64,000 nt of DNA from Limnoperna fortunei (GCA_944474755.1 OX104113.1:55138074-55202073), one strand, 5' to 3'. Positions 23,801 through 38,800 are shown, counted from the stretch's first letter. Program-made: numbers and translations. Notes: a model not told the origin generated them from the sequence alone.

Positions 23801-26800
23801 GATGGTCAACAAACCGATAGAATAGTGCCTTTTTCCAGTATTCAGCTAGCAAGTAGTTGCAAAAGTGTTGTGTAACTGTTCTTAGCTTTGATGGTTCTAC
23901 ATCCTGAGCTTGGACTGCTTTTCTGTAAAGTTCATCCCACACAGCATCATCTTCTCTCTTACCCTGCTCTCCCTGGCTGTCTCAACTAAGTCAAAGTTTT
24001 CCTTCTGTAAAAGTTTGTTCAGTGGCATTACACCCTGAAGCAAAAACTCAACCAGAGAGACAATCAAGTCGAAACCCTAGGATGCTGCATCTATAGCTGT
24101 GCCTTTTTAGAGGGCATAAAATTCAAATTACCTTGTCTTAAATTTAAATGTTTTCTCCCATTCTTTGTTGTGTTATAGAACTTTCATTTAGTCAAAATAT
24201 TTTGGATTCAGCAGTACTCATGTAAACCCAGCTACATGCCTGTGATGTATAGCAGTCTTGTAAGGATTCGTTTGATGTCTTTAGCCACCTGTTAAGATTT
24301 AATTACTGGACATTACTTGTCATATATTGTTTGTTTAAATAGGTTAATGTCACTTTAAGCCATCATTCAGCTAAATCATGGACTCCAGTTATTTAGTTCA
24401 CCTGGACCAAAGGTCCATGTGAGCTTTTGCCACCACTTGGTGTCCAAGGTCTGTCGTCAGTCGTCTGTCATAAACTTTTAAAAAAATCTTCTCCTCTGAA
24501 ACCACTGGGCCAATTTTTTGCCATATTTCACAGAGTGAAAATCCGGGTTATAGTATGGTGAATGTTGGGCTAGTGGGCGGTGAAAAAATTTTCATAACAG
24601 TTTTCTCAGCAACTTTTAATTACATTCTCTTGAAATTTGGTATGCAGCATCAGCATGGCCTCCCATAACGTGGGATTTGATTTCAGATCTGTCGCTCACC
24701 TACTTGCTGGTAACCGACTTAGTTCATTTTTAACCAAATCCTGCAATTTCTGTCTTTGATCAATTTCTTTTCAAACTTGGCCACAACTGTCCTTAAGGTT
24801 CCTAATTTTAGATTTGTACCCAGTGCTTTGATCAACAGACAAAGATAGCTGCTGTAACTAAAAATAGAACATGGGTGTCAATGCACATTGTTGATCAATA
24901 TCTAAAAAATTGTAATAGCTATAGGGAAAACCACTCTAACTGTTCTAGTTTTTAAGTTGGACTATAAATGGCAAAACTGATCAGCAATAAAAGTTCTACA
25001 ATTCACTTCATTGGTCTGAAATTGACAGATAACTTCTTATAATTGCCCACAGTGAGACTTAAATCAGCAACCCTGTTGTTGACAGGCACGTGATAAATAG
25101 TAATATGAATAATAGTAACTACCTTAACCACTCAGCCACCGTGGCCCCCACTGGACATTTAGTGGCAATATATAGACATATCTGTTCAACTAACCAATTA
25201 ATCTGTTGATGTGTCATATTTGATGCTTTCATTACTGTTCCTATTTTTATATAGCACTTGTTTGAATAATTACAGTTTACTTTTAGCTATTTGCTCAAAT
25301 ACACTATATTTTCAGGAAATGTCATGAATGGACCAATTGGTAAACAGATGGTGGACACCCTCGTTGAATCATCTGCAAATGTTGAGGTAATATTTATGTA
25401 ACTAAAATCTTTTGCTGACATCTTAAAGTATTGGCCTATTGGGTTTCTTGTAGAAAGTTACATTACTCTAGCATTGTATCTTAGTTCATTTAATTCATAC
25501 TATAATTACAAGATCTGGAGGGAAGAAAAAAATCAAGCTTGGAATAAATGTCCTCTTCCAATTTAAGAATAAACAACATATGAGTATTGAAAGTAGGTGT
25601 TTTTTTCTTCATGTCACACACACTATAGGTGGGATGCTGCCTTGCTATGTTGACTTGGAACCTCACTTGTCTGTCAGCAATGTGAGATATTGCTATCTTT
25701 TGGTGATCACATTTTTTCTAAAACTATAGGAATGTAGCTAATGTGAGGATCTTTATAGACTAATTATTAGTCCCCTATCAGCTTAATTGACTGGGACTAT
25801 AGGTTTGCACTCTGTTTGTAAATCATCAAGTCTGTCATTCCATCACACACTTGTTTTCCGACCTTTTTAGCTCACCTGACCCAAAGGGTCATGTGAGCTA
25901 TTGTTATCACTTTGCGTCCGACGTCGTCGTCGTCGTCGTCGGCGGCGTCTGTAAACTTTTTACATTTTAATCTTCTTCTCTGAAACCACTTGGCCAATTG
26001 AAACCAAACTTGGCCATAATGTTCATTGGATGGACCTTTACAAAGTTTGTGTTTTTTATTTTGATTGTTAAACCAATATGGCCGCCACCTCAAGACTTAG
26101 TTTAACATAGGACCCTATGGGAAAAAAGTTAAAAAGGGCTTCTTCTCTGAAACCGTTTAACCAATCAAAACAAAACTTACTAGCAATATTGTTTAGATGG
26201 TCCTCTATAAAGTTTGTGTTTTAGATGGGAATTGGAAATTCAAAATGGCCGCTACTGCAGGACTTAGTTTAACATAGAACCCTATGGGAAAAAGTTTTAA
26301 AAGGCTTCTTCTCTGAAACCGGTTAATCAATGGAAACAAAAACTTACTAGCAATATTGTTTGGATGGTCCTCTATAAAGTTAGTGTTTTTTTATGGCAAT
26401 TGGAAATTCAAAATGGCTGCCACCGCAGGACTTAATTTAACATAGGACCCTATGGGAAAAAGTTTGAAAGGCTTCTTTTCTGAAACCGGCCAACCAATGG
26501 AAACAAAACTTACTAGCAATATTGTTTGGATGGTCCTCTATAAAGTTAATGTTTTTTATCCCAATCTGATATTCAAAATGGCCGCCACCGCAGGACTTAG
26601 TTTAACATTGGAGCCTATGGGAAAAATGTTAAAAAGGGCTTCTTCTCTGAAACCGGTTAACCAATCAAAACAAAACTTACTAGCAATATTGTTTGGATGG
26701 TCCTCTATAAAGTTTGTGTTTTTTATGGCAATTGGAAATTCAAAATGGCTGCCACCGCAGGACTTAATTTAACATAGGACCCTATGGGAAAAAGTTTGAA

Positions 26801-29800
26801 AGGCTTCTTTTCTGAAACCGACCAACCAATGGAAACAAAACTTACTAGCAATATTGTTTGGATGGTCCTCTATAAAGTTAATGTTTTTTATCTCAATCTG
26901 ATATTCAAAATGGCCACCACCGCAGGACTTAGTTTAACATTGGAGCCTATGGGAAAAATGTTAAAAAGGGCTTCTTCTCTGAAACCGGCTAACCAATCAA
27001 AACAAAACTTACTAGCAATATTGTTTGGGTGGTCCTTTATAAAGTTTATGATTTTTATGCCAACTGGAAATTCAAAATGGCCACTACCGCAGGACTTAGT
27101 TTAACATAGGACCCTATGGGAAAAAGTTTTTAAAGGCTTCTTCTCTGAAACCGGTTAATCAATGGAAACAAAAACTTACTAGCAATATTGTTTGGATGGT
27201 CCTCTATAAAGTTTATGTTTTTTATGGCAATTGGAAATTCAAAATGGCCAACTCCCCCGCAGGACTTAGTTTAACATAGGACCCTATGGGCAAATAAAAA
27301 AAATCTCTATACAACTGGTTAACCAATGAAACAAAGCTTTCTAGTAATATTGTTTGGATGGTCCTATTTAAAGTTTATTGAAAATTACAGGACTTACTTT
27401 AACATCAGGGAAATGCCATCTTGCCTATAAAATCAGGTGAGCGATACAGGCTCTTAAGAGCCTCTGGTTAGTTCACCTGACCCAAAGGGTCAGTGTGAGC
27501 TATTCTCATCACTTGCGTCCGTCGGTGGCGGCAGCCGCGGCCGTAAACTTTTAACATTTTAATCTTCTTCTCCACAAACACTTGGCCAATAGGAACCAAA
27601 CTTGGCAGAAATGTTTATTAGGTGGTTCTTAACAAAGTTTGAGTTTTTGGTGCTGATCAATTATGAAACATGGCTGCCAGGGCCATTAATGCGTTCTGAT
27701 TGGCTGAAATTCAAAAATCTTCTTCTCATAAACTGCTTGGCAGATTGATTTGAAATACATGTATTGCAGAAATGTACCTTAGATGGTCCTCTACAAAGTT
27801 TGAGTTTTTTGTGCCCATCCAAAATCCAAGATGGCCGCCATCGCAGGACATAGTTTAACATAGGGCCCTATGGGAAAAACAAATAAACAACCTCTTCTCT
27901 GAAACTGTTCCACACAATGAAGCCAAATTAATAAGGAAATGAAGGTTGCATAATTATCTTATTGTTTTGGGTTTTTCGAGCCAATTGCAAATTCAACATG
28001 GCTTCCAGGGCCGTTAATGTGTTCTGATTGGCTGAAATTCAAAAATCGACTTCTCATAAACTGCTTGGCAGATTGATTTGAAATATAGCAGAAATGTACC
28101 TTATGTGGTCCTCTACAAGGTTTGAGTTTTTTGTTCCGATCCAAAATCCAGGGCCGCCCTCACAGGACATAGTTTAACATAAGACCCTATGGGAAAAACA
28201 TACAAACAACTTCTTCTCTGAAACTGTTCCACACAATGAAGCCAAATTATGAAGAAATGATTAATGGATATTTATCTTATTATTTTTTGTTTTTTGAGCC
28301 AATTGCAAATTGAACATGGCTTCCAGGGCAACTAATGGGTTCTGATTGGCTGAGATTTCCAAAATCTTCTTTTTACAAACTGCTTACCAGATTGATTTGA
28401 AATATTGCACAAAATTAATGTACCTTAGATGGTCCTCTACAAAATTTGAGTTTTTGTGGTGATCTGAATTCCAAGATGGCCACCACAGTGGAACACAGCT
28501 TTAACATAGGACCCTATGGGAAAACCATACAAACAGCTTCTTCTCTGAAACTCAGTTCCACACAATTTAACCAAATAAAGTGAATCTTAGATAGTAATCT
28601 TATTATTTTAAGTATGTTTCGAGCCGATGGGAAATTCAACATGGCTGTCAGAGCTGCAAATGCGTTCTGACTGGCTGAGATTTTAAAATTCTTTTTCTCA
28701 GAAACAGCTTGGCAGATTTTAGGATATGTGATATTGTATGGTCCTCTACAAATTTTGAGTTTTTTGTTTCGATCCAAAATACAAGATTGCTGCCACTATG
28801 GAACATCACTTAACATACTAACCTATGAAAAAAACATAAAAACTGCTTCTTCTCAGAAACACTCCTACTGCTGATTGTAATGTTCAACATGGCAACATTC
28901 ATAGAAAAGCATCTTCACATAAACTCTTTAGCATTTAATATCAAAATTTGCAAGAAAAGTCTTGTCTTAAAAATTTTTTTTGTAAGTCAGGTGAGCGATA
29001 CAGGCTCTTAAGAGCCTCTAGTTTTTAATTGCTTGCAGATATTGAGCTGATGTTTGGTATGTGAGGCAATCAAAATGAGTTACAGATCAATTTTGAATAT
29101 CATTCCAGTCCAATAATTTTTGACAAAATTATAGCCCTTGGACTGCTTATGTGCATGTAAAAGTCATGTTGATAGTTATTTTTTTTATTTCTAGTGAGAT
29201 AGTGCAGTAGCACATTGTTTATTTTTATCACTGCTCAACTGATAAATATACATATTTTGAAATTATAAGGCCATGTTCATTACATTTCGTAGGGGATGTA
29301 AAATAATCAATAAATAATAAAAAATGCAATGTAATTTGACAGAGTTATAAGAATTTTTATTTGCAGATCTTTATTAATGCAGAAGAATTTTTAATTGTTT
29401 TGTCTTAATTGGTGGTTTCTATATTTTAGATGATCCTTAAATTCTTTGACATCTTTTTGAAAATGAAAGACTTGACTTCATCAGAAGCTTTCCTGGTAAG
29501 TAATGAAATGACAAATGGAAAATTTTAAATAATACTAATTATATCTTATAAAATTTTCACATTCTGACAAGTATCCTTGAATGATCCTTAAGATGACAAC
29601 CATTGCTAGCTTTAATTGGCTGATTTTCACATCATTTTGAGCACAATAAACTCAAATTTAAAGTCACTTTAGTAATAGTTTCATCTGTATACTTGGTTGT
29701 TCTGAAAAAATGCTTTTGACAGAATGTGGAAATATGGAAGTTACAGAATAATATGGCACTTCGGTTTCTTAAAAAATGTAAAATAGATGTTCAATCCTTC

Positions 29801-32800
29801 TTGGGAACAATCAATAGGCTCTCCACTTAAAAGAACCTAACATCACTTATAACTCCAAAAAATTTTGTAATTTGTATTTATAAATTAATAAATTGGAAAG
29901 AAATATTAGTTATATAGATCTTGTAAGCATAAAATATATATAACCACTGATAATAGAGAAATGGTCAAATTGAGAAACATCCAGACTTTATCCTGTTTAT
30001 ATACAGTAGAACTTTGATAACTCGAAACTCGGTGGGGTCGCCAAAAATAGTTTGAGCTATTGGTAGTTTATCTGTTCCGTACCTTGACACTTTTTTTTTT
30101 TAGGTTGCTCCTTTATTTCCTACATGCGGAATGGTTGTTTTTGGAACTAACGTTCGTTTTAAATGTATATAAATGTTTATTTCATGAAATTATTCACTTT
30201 CATTGATTGCGCAAAAACCAGTTTGTGCACTGTATATCTGCAATGGCAGTTAAATTAAGTAAATAATTTCCATGGTATTTATTGCCAACACCTTTTTTTA
30301 AAATTATCATAGCTTTAACAATTTGTATTTTAATATCAATTAAACCGCAAATGTTTACCAAAGTTGAAAAGGATTTTTAATTTGAATGGTTTCATTTTGA
30401 TTTTATAATCTGCCTGGTACCGTTAATATTTTGAATTACAAAACAATTAGCTTCTATTTGCATGTTTAATCCAATCACCAGTCATGACATTATTATTATC
30501 TGTTATTTTGTTTAAATTGACATACCTGAACTAATTGTTATGGCTTCTGTTATCAATGTTTTTGTACCGAAGTTAATTACTGCACACCGAGGCTTATAAT
30601 TTTAGTTCAAGTTATTAATGGTGACATACATGAATTTACTATTAAACAGACCTATTAATGAGTTCGATATTTTGAGAAATCGGTGTTTGAAAAACCAGGG
30701 TTTTTTGTACAATCATATATAGAAATAAATGACGGGACTTTAAAAACAGTTAGAGAAATCAGTGGTGTTCGAGCCATCCGAGTTCAAGCTACCGATGATT
30801 GACTGTATATTACAATTGAATCTCAGGGCTTCCTAGGCGAAGGTGAAAATTGACCCCTGGGAAGTAAATCTCCTGTTTAGATTTTCCATGTGATAAATAA
30901 TGTGTTGTTTTAATTTGCTGACAATGTGATTATTGGTAAGACAATAATCCTCAATCCGGTTCCAATATGTTTTAACCATTCCTATGTATAATTGAGGGTG
31001 CCAGATATAAATTTGTTATTTTTGGCATTTTTTTAGCTGCACTGGTTTTCGATAATTCTGTTTGAAATCTTTTTACTATTTAAAGAAAGGGAAATAACAA
31101 TAATGGAAATTTAAAAAACAATAAATGGATTGTACATATTATATGGATTTTCAAAGGAAGTCCAGTGGCTGGAGTTTACAGACACATAATTTTCCATTCA
31201 AAAAGGAGTTTTGTTTGTCATGTTCAACTGAGAAAACATAATGTCTGAGGACTGATCCAGTGCAAAATGTCTTTTAGACATGTCAATCAAGTTGATATTG
31301 CAAAAATAACTTGACAAAAGAAAATAATAATAAACAGACCAGTAATGGAAGGCTTTCCCCATTAGAAGCTAAGAACCTTAAAAATAGCAAGAAAATTTCT
31401 TGAAACCATTTGGCCACAACCACCGTTAGTTTAAACAAACCATGGATGGTCCCATACAATCAGTCACATCTTATAGCTTAGGCTGCCAGCCTGGATTGCA
31501 AATGTTACTGAAAAAAGAATATGCTTTAATTTGCTTATTCCTCTTAATTTTTCAGCAAAACCTAAAAAAGAGTAGTTTAATATTTTATTCCAGGTTTAAT
31601 TTGAAAACAATTATAGTTTGTTTTGTCCCATGTAGTTTAATTGAGAAATGACTTTTATTTTTTGGAAAACTCCGACTTACATCGACAGATAGCAGTATGT
31701 TTTTGTTTGTTTGTTTGTTTGAATGAGGTATATCGCAGGTAAAAACTTCCACTATCAGCAGGAAAATGGCAATCTATGTAAATTAAGTTGGGGTCAAGCA
31801 CACCCTGAAACCTCTGTGTTGACAGGCGATGCGATCATAAGTAAACGACCAACTGTCTTAATTACTCAGCCACCTAGGCCCCTCGCATTCTGTTAATACA
31901 ATTTTATAGAGAGGAAGTTATTTTTCTGTTATGTTTAAGGAAAACACGGGATTCTTTGTTGCATGTGTACCAATATATTTAACTAATTTGAAAATAAACA
32001 CAGTGAAAATTGTTTTTATACAATTGTTTCATCAATTTTCCTTATTATAGGAGTTTGATACCAACAAGGATGGTTACATTTCTGCGAAAGAATTTCGCAA
32101 AGCCATGGAAGGGCAGAAAATGTACTCACGGTGTGTGTCATATGTGTTATGTCAACTGACTGTGTAGCCATAGCTTTATTATTTATATTTGTAGGATATT
32201 GGTAAACTAAATCTTCAAATATGTAAGAAAAAATTTTAAGTTTTATTTAATACATTCATTATATAATAAAAACAGTGGCCACAATTGTGATTTATCAATT
32301 GTTTTCTCAATGAACATCATTATATGCTGAGAGTCACTAGTTGACTGGCATGAGCGTCTGTAATGATGTTTAATTGAAGTTTACCAGTGTCCTAGCTTAT
32401 GCTATGATAGATATATAGATATTGTAAAATGTTGTGTTGTGCTGTAGGAATATGATTCTAATAAGGATGGATGGATATCCCACAAAGAGTTTAAGAAAGC
32501 TTTGGAAGCTCAAAAATCTTACTCTGAGTAAGTTTGGCATGAACTTTTGATTACAATTGATTCCTACTAAAACATCCAAATTGACATGCTGCATGTGAAT
32601 CATAACTGGAAATATTTATATATTTGTATGCTCCTATAAACATTTATTACATTATTTCGGCTTCATATTTTTTTGACATTCTGTCAGAATACTTCCAAAT
32701 GTTAAAGATTCAATTGTTTGAACTCTTTATTATGAAAACACAATTTAAACATGAAAAAACAGAATGCAGGAAACTTTAAATGGTTTTTTGTTAGTTTTAA

Positions 32801-35800
32801 AGTTATTATATGAAGTGTCAATTTTTATAAATTTTAATTATGTATGTACGTATGTCATTTTTTATCAAACATTTTGAATATCAGAAATTTGTCAGACATT
32901 TTTTGTATACAATCAACTCTCTATTCATTTGCATTATAGTGTACCCAGTGTTAGTCAGGGTACATGTAATTATATTTTTGGAAGCTGAACTGTCCCATTC
33001 AAATTTCATTGTTCAAATTCAATAGCTTTTGTTCTTTCTGCAGTTTATATAATGGGAATTTTAAATCTTACAGGGAAAAGTCAATTATTCATTGATTCCA
33101 AACTATTGTGGATACCAATATTTCCTTTTGGCAGTAATAGACATGTTCAGATAACATTTAATTTTAATAAACATAGTTTGTATTCTCAATGCATGCATTC
33201 TTTTTTAATCTTTTTTTTTTACTATTTTCTATCCATATACTCCACAAAATATGGTAATGAAGTTTCAATTGCAATATTTTTTTTCAAATTAATTTTAGAG
33301 GGATACCTTTCAGGATTTGTTCAAAAGCTCTGTGGTGGCTGTCATTCTGATCAGACTATTAATAACAATAGTCATATACTAATTAATTGACAGAAAACAT
33401 TTGTGTAATTAGTGAAAGAATCATATTGGAAAACTGTGCTTTTAACTTAATTTTCAGATGACTTGAAATATTTGACCCCATCGCAGCCTCTACTACATGT
33501 AAATATTGCTTTCACATTCACATAATATAACAAATATACTGTGCTGGGATATTTGCCAAAAATACCAGTCGAGAGATAGGCAATTTCCTGAGCCGTATGT
33601 TTTTGTCAAAATTTGTCGAATTGTCTGTTTTAATGCCACAGATGAACAGTGGGAGCATATTAATTTACCCTTTTCTGTCCAGGTTGGGGTTCATGGTTTG
33701 TCTGGCTATCTTCTGCTACAGTTTTAGGGCTACAGCATTGATATTTTGTAAGGAATTCGTGCACAATATTGTTGTGAAAAATTATTTAAAAAAATATTGG
33801 GTTTCCCTAGACTAGGAAGTTCATGACCCATCTTGTTGCTGGCAGACAAACTAGGGGTATACATGTTATGCCTTAATATGTACATTCTAAATTGAATATT
33901 GTAAAACTTGCAAAGAAAATATGAAAAAATCTGTAACAAGTTTTTAATTTTGATGTCCAGACAGATGCATCATGTTTGTGTTTTACAGAATCAGTTTACT
34001 TTCCCCAAAAAGTTTGCTGAAAAATTAAAATAAAATATGTGTAAAGAAACACATGTTAATAATTGCAGTTTTAATGTTCAGCTAGAATAGATTTCAAGCA
34101 AACAAATAGAATCTTTTTTGTAAACAGTTAATCTCAATATTAAGAATTGATTGACCAACAGGTTAAAAAATTCCCAATTTGGTGTGCTAAAAATTGAAAG
34201 TTGTGTGTTACTACCAATTTATAGTCTTTCCAATACCCAGCTTGGACTTTTTATGTGTGTCACGAATACAGCTTTGTAATCATGATTTAGGTTATCAACA
34301 TCATTTTGATTAAAAGCATCAGTTAGCACAATAAGTGAAGATTTGTGATTTATGGGTCATTAATCCAACAATTGTGCAACCTGGAATAATTTTATCTTAT
34401 TATTATATATTATTGAACTTTATGAATAATTTTACAGTTTATGGTAGAAATTGCTTATATATTTCATTAAATTTTCTGTTGACCATACCTTTAATAATGT
34501 TAACTCAATCTTCATAGAGAGTTTTAAATATTTTTCTTCTCAAATGAAATATAATTCCTATTTCATTTATTATAAAATATGAATTATTTTACATGTACCC
34601 TACAAGGTAACAACTTCATATCCTTTAACAAGCACCATAATCCCTATTCCTTAATTAGATGTTTATTGTGAGAGTAGATGTTTTGGGAATTAACCAGCAC
34701 ACACTGTTGTCACATAAAACATTACTCTGACAGGTTGATGTTTGAGTTGTTTTTTTCTTGTTTTTAAAACTGTTTCTTCATGCATGCATTTAAAACAAAG
34801 AGTTATTTATAAATGTTTCTATTTTACAGTCACAACTTTTATTAGCTCACCTGACCGGAAGGGTCATGTGAGCTATTGCCATCACTTGGCGTCCGTCGTA
34901 GTCGTCATCGTCGTCCGTCGTCGTTGTTGTCGTCGTCTTTAACTTTTCTTTAAAAATCTTCTCCTCCAAAACCAATGAAGGGATTGCTTTGAAACTTTGC
35001 ACACATCATCAGTAAAATGTCCTCTGCCAAGTTTGCACAAATCATGGCCTCAGACCAACCAACATGGCCGCCATGGCTAAAAATAGAACAGGGGGGTCAA
35101 AATACAGTTTTTGGCTTATAGTTCAAAAAGTATAACAGATACAGGAAAACCAAAGAGACCTTCCTTCTTCAGCATCAAAAGCTCTACAAAACTTTCAATG
35201 GGTCAAAGTTGTATGACGACTCCTTGTAGGAGTTATTGCCCTTTAATTGTCGAAATTGATGATTTTTGCCATTTTTGCCTCAAAATCTTGAAAATTATTT
35301 GAACTAGAGAAAAAGTAAGCATTGCTTAATTGTTCTGCTCTATGAGGGCTACAAAATTGGCTTTAGAGTCAAGATTGTCTGATTAACTGTTTAAGAGTTA
35401 TTCCCCTTGAACTGTTATTTTAATCGGTTTTAATTGATTTTTTAAAATCTTCTCCTCTGAAACCACTGAAAGTACTGCTTTGAAACTTTGTACACATCAT
35501 CCGACAAATGTCCTCAACCAAGTTTGCACCAACCATGGCTGCAGATTGACCAACATGGCCGCCATGGCTAAAAAAAGAATGGGGGGGGGGGGGTCAAAAT
35601 ACAATTTTTGGCTTATAGTTCAAAAAGTATAACAGATACAGGAAAACCAAAGAGACATGCCTTTATCGGCATCAAAAGCTCTATGAAACACTCCATTGGG
35701 TCAAAGTTGTATGATGACCCCTTATAGGAGTTATTGCCCTTTAATTGTCGAAATTGATTATTTTTGACATTTTTGCCTCAAAATCTTGAAAATTATTAGA

Positions 35801-38800
35801 ACTAGAGAAAAAGTTAGCATTGCTTAATTGTTCTGCTGTATGAGGGCTACAAAAATGACTTTAGGGTTAAGATTGTCTGATGAATCGTTTAAGAGTTATT
35901 CCTCTTGAACTGTTTTTATTAATGGGTTTTAATTGATTTTTTTTAAATCTTCTCCTCTGAAACCACTGAAAGTACTGCTTTGAAATTTTGTACACATCAT
36001 CCGTTAAATCTCCTCAACCAAGTTTGCACCAACCATGGCTGCAGATTAACCAACATGGCTGCCTTGGCTAAAAATAGAATGGAAGGGGGGGGGGGTAAAA
36101 TACAGTTTTGGGCTTATATTTAAAAAAGTGTACCAGATACAGGAAAACCAAAGAGACATGCCTTCATCTGCATCAAAAGCTCTACGAAACACTCCATTGG
36201 GTTGAAGTTGTATAAGGACTCCTTATAGGAGTTATTGCCCTTTAATTGTCCAAATTGATTATTTTTTGACATTTTTGCCTCAAAATCTTGAAAATTATTA
36301 GACCTTGAGAAAAAGTTAGCATTGCTTTATTGTTCTGCTCAATGAGGGTACAAAAATGACTTAGGTTCAAGATTGTCTGATGAACCGTTTAGGAATTATT
36401 CTCCTTGAACATTTTTTTAATCAATTTTACTTGATTTTAAAAAATCTTCTTCTCTTTAACCCATTTAAGGACTGCTTTGAAACATTGCACACATCATCTT
36501 TAGGACGTCCTCTACCAAAATTGTGCAAATCATGACACCTGACTACCTACATAGCTACGTTGGCTTAAAATAGAACATGAGAGAGTCAAGAGAGTTTTCG
36601 ACTGATAGTTAAAAAAGTATAACAGGTACAGCAAATTTGAAGTGAACCTCCCTTCTCCCTCTATGCATCAAAAGCTCATCCTTATGGAATTATTTCCCTT
36701 AAAAGGTCAAAATTAATGACTTTTGCAGAAGTGTTGGGGAATTCCTTATAGCAAAGAAAAGCTGGATAAAAAAGGGTTGTTTGGTTTCAGGTTCAGGTGA
36801 GCGATACAGGCTCCTGGAAGCCTCTAGTTAAAGCATAGATTCACCCCATAAAACCTACTAATATACTAATAGTATGACACTCTGTGTTCAGCTCGCTGAC
36901 TAAGCGTGAATTTTTGCCATTACTATTTAAGCTCACCTGACCCAAAGGGTCATGTGAGCTATTGTTATCACTTTGTGTCTGTCGGCATTGTCTTCGTTGT
37001 TGTCAGCGGCGGTGGTGGCATCTGTAAACTTTTTACAATTTAATCTTCTTCTCTGAAACCACTTAGCCAATTGAAACCAACTTGGCCATAATTTTCATTG
37101 AATGGACCTTTACACAGTTTGTGATTTTTATTTGGATTGGAAAACCAATATGGCCACCACCGCAAGACTTAGTTTAACATAGGACCCTATGGGAAAAAAG
37201 TTTAAAAGGCTTCTTATCTGAAACCGGTTAACCACTGGAAACAAAAACTTACTAGCAAAATTGTTTGAATGGTCACCTATAAAGTTTGTGTTTTTTATGA
37301 CAATTGGAAATTCAAAATGGCCGTCAACACAGGACTTAGTTTAACATAGGACCCTATTGGAAAAAGTTTAAAAGGCTTCTTCTCTGAAACCGGTTAACCA
37401 ATGGAAACAAAACTTACTAGCAATATTGTTTGGATGGTCCTGTATAAAGTTTGTGTTTTTTTATCTCAATAGGAAATTCAAAATGGCCACCACCGCAGGA
37501 CTTTGTTTAACACTGGACCCTATGAAAAAAAAGTTTAAAATGGTTTCTCCTCTGAAACCGGTTAACCAATTGAATCAAAACTTACTACCAATATTGTTTG
37601 GATGGTCCTTTATAAAGTTTATCTTTTTATGACAATTGGAAATGGCCACCAACGCAGAATGTAGTTTAACATAGGACCCTAAGGGAAAAAAGTTAAAAAC
37701 ACTTTTTATTTGAAACCGGTTAACTAATCGAAACAAAACTTACTAGCAATACTTGCTTGGATGGTCCACTATAAAGTTCATGTTTTTTATCCCAATTGGA
37801 AATTCAAAATGGCTGCCAACGCAGGACTTGGTTTAACATTGGACCCTATTGGAAAGAAGTTAAAAAAGACTTTCTCTGAAACCGTTTAACTAATGGAAAA
37901 AAAACTTACTACCAATATTATTTTGGATGGTCCTTTATAAAGTTCGTGTTTTTTTATGCCAATTGGAAAATCAAAATGGCCACCAACGCAGGACGTAGTT
38001 TAACATAGAACCCTTTGTGAAAATTTTTTTAAAAGGCTTCTTCTCTTAAACTGGTTAACCAGTGGAAATTTAACTTACTAGCAATATTGTTTGGATGGTC
38101 CTCTTTGAAGTGTATGATTTTTATGCCAATAGGAAAATCTAAATGGCCACCACAGCATTACATAGACAGTGGACCCTATGGGAAAAAGTTTTAAAAGGTT
38201 TCTTCTCTGAAACTGATTAACCAATGGAAACAAAATTTTCTGACAATAATGTTTTTCATGGTCTTCTTTCAAGTTTATGTTTTTATTACCAATTGGAAAT
38301 TCAAAATGGCCATCACTGCAGGACTTAGTTTAATATAGGACCCTATGGCCAAATTTAAAAAAAAATCTTCTCTATAAAACCGGTTAACCAATGGAAACAA
38401 AACTTTCGATCAATATTGTTAGGATGGTCCTTTTTAAAGTTTATTGAAAATTACAGGACTTAGTTTAACATCAGGGAAATGTCGCCTATTAAAAATCAGG
38501 TGAGCAATACAGGCTCTTAAGAGCCTCTGGTATTAATTATCCATCTGTAAACTTTTACATTTATATCTTTGGCCCTTTATATAGAAGAGGACATGGCCAC
38601 CTTACGGAATTCTTATTTCTAATAGACTAATAATATAGAATCATTTTGGGCAACTGGAATCAACTTTGTATTGGCAAAGTCTTGTTTCTGGTGGGTTTGT
38701 TTTTAAGTTCTCTTCTACAACCACAAGGCTGAATAGATTTGAACACTACAAAATTTTCTCATTTAAAGCTAAAGGGAGTAAATATGGCTTTCATGGGAAT

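Noticed and set aside
26452..27104. Two nearly identical 106-aa + frames that look like a duplicated small gene
   Set aside because: They are translations of the tandem units inside Helentron-like copy 1. Neighbouring units are broken by indels, and there is no start context or conserved domain.
25869..38531. Regularly spaced repeats as a CRISPR-like array
   Set aside because: Units are 160-470 bp, degenerate, inside an animal intron, and have no short-repeat/unique-spacer structure.
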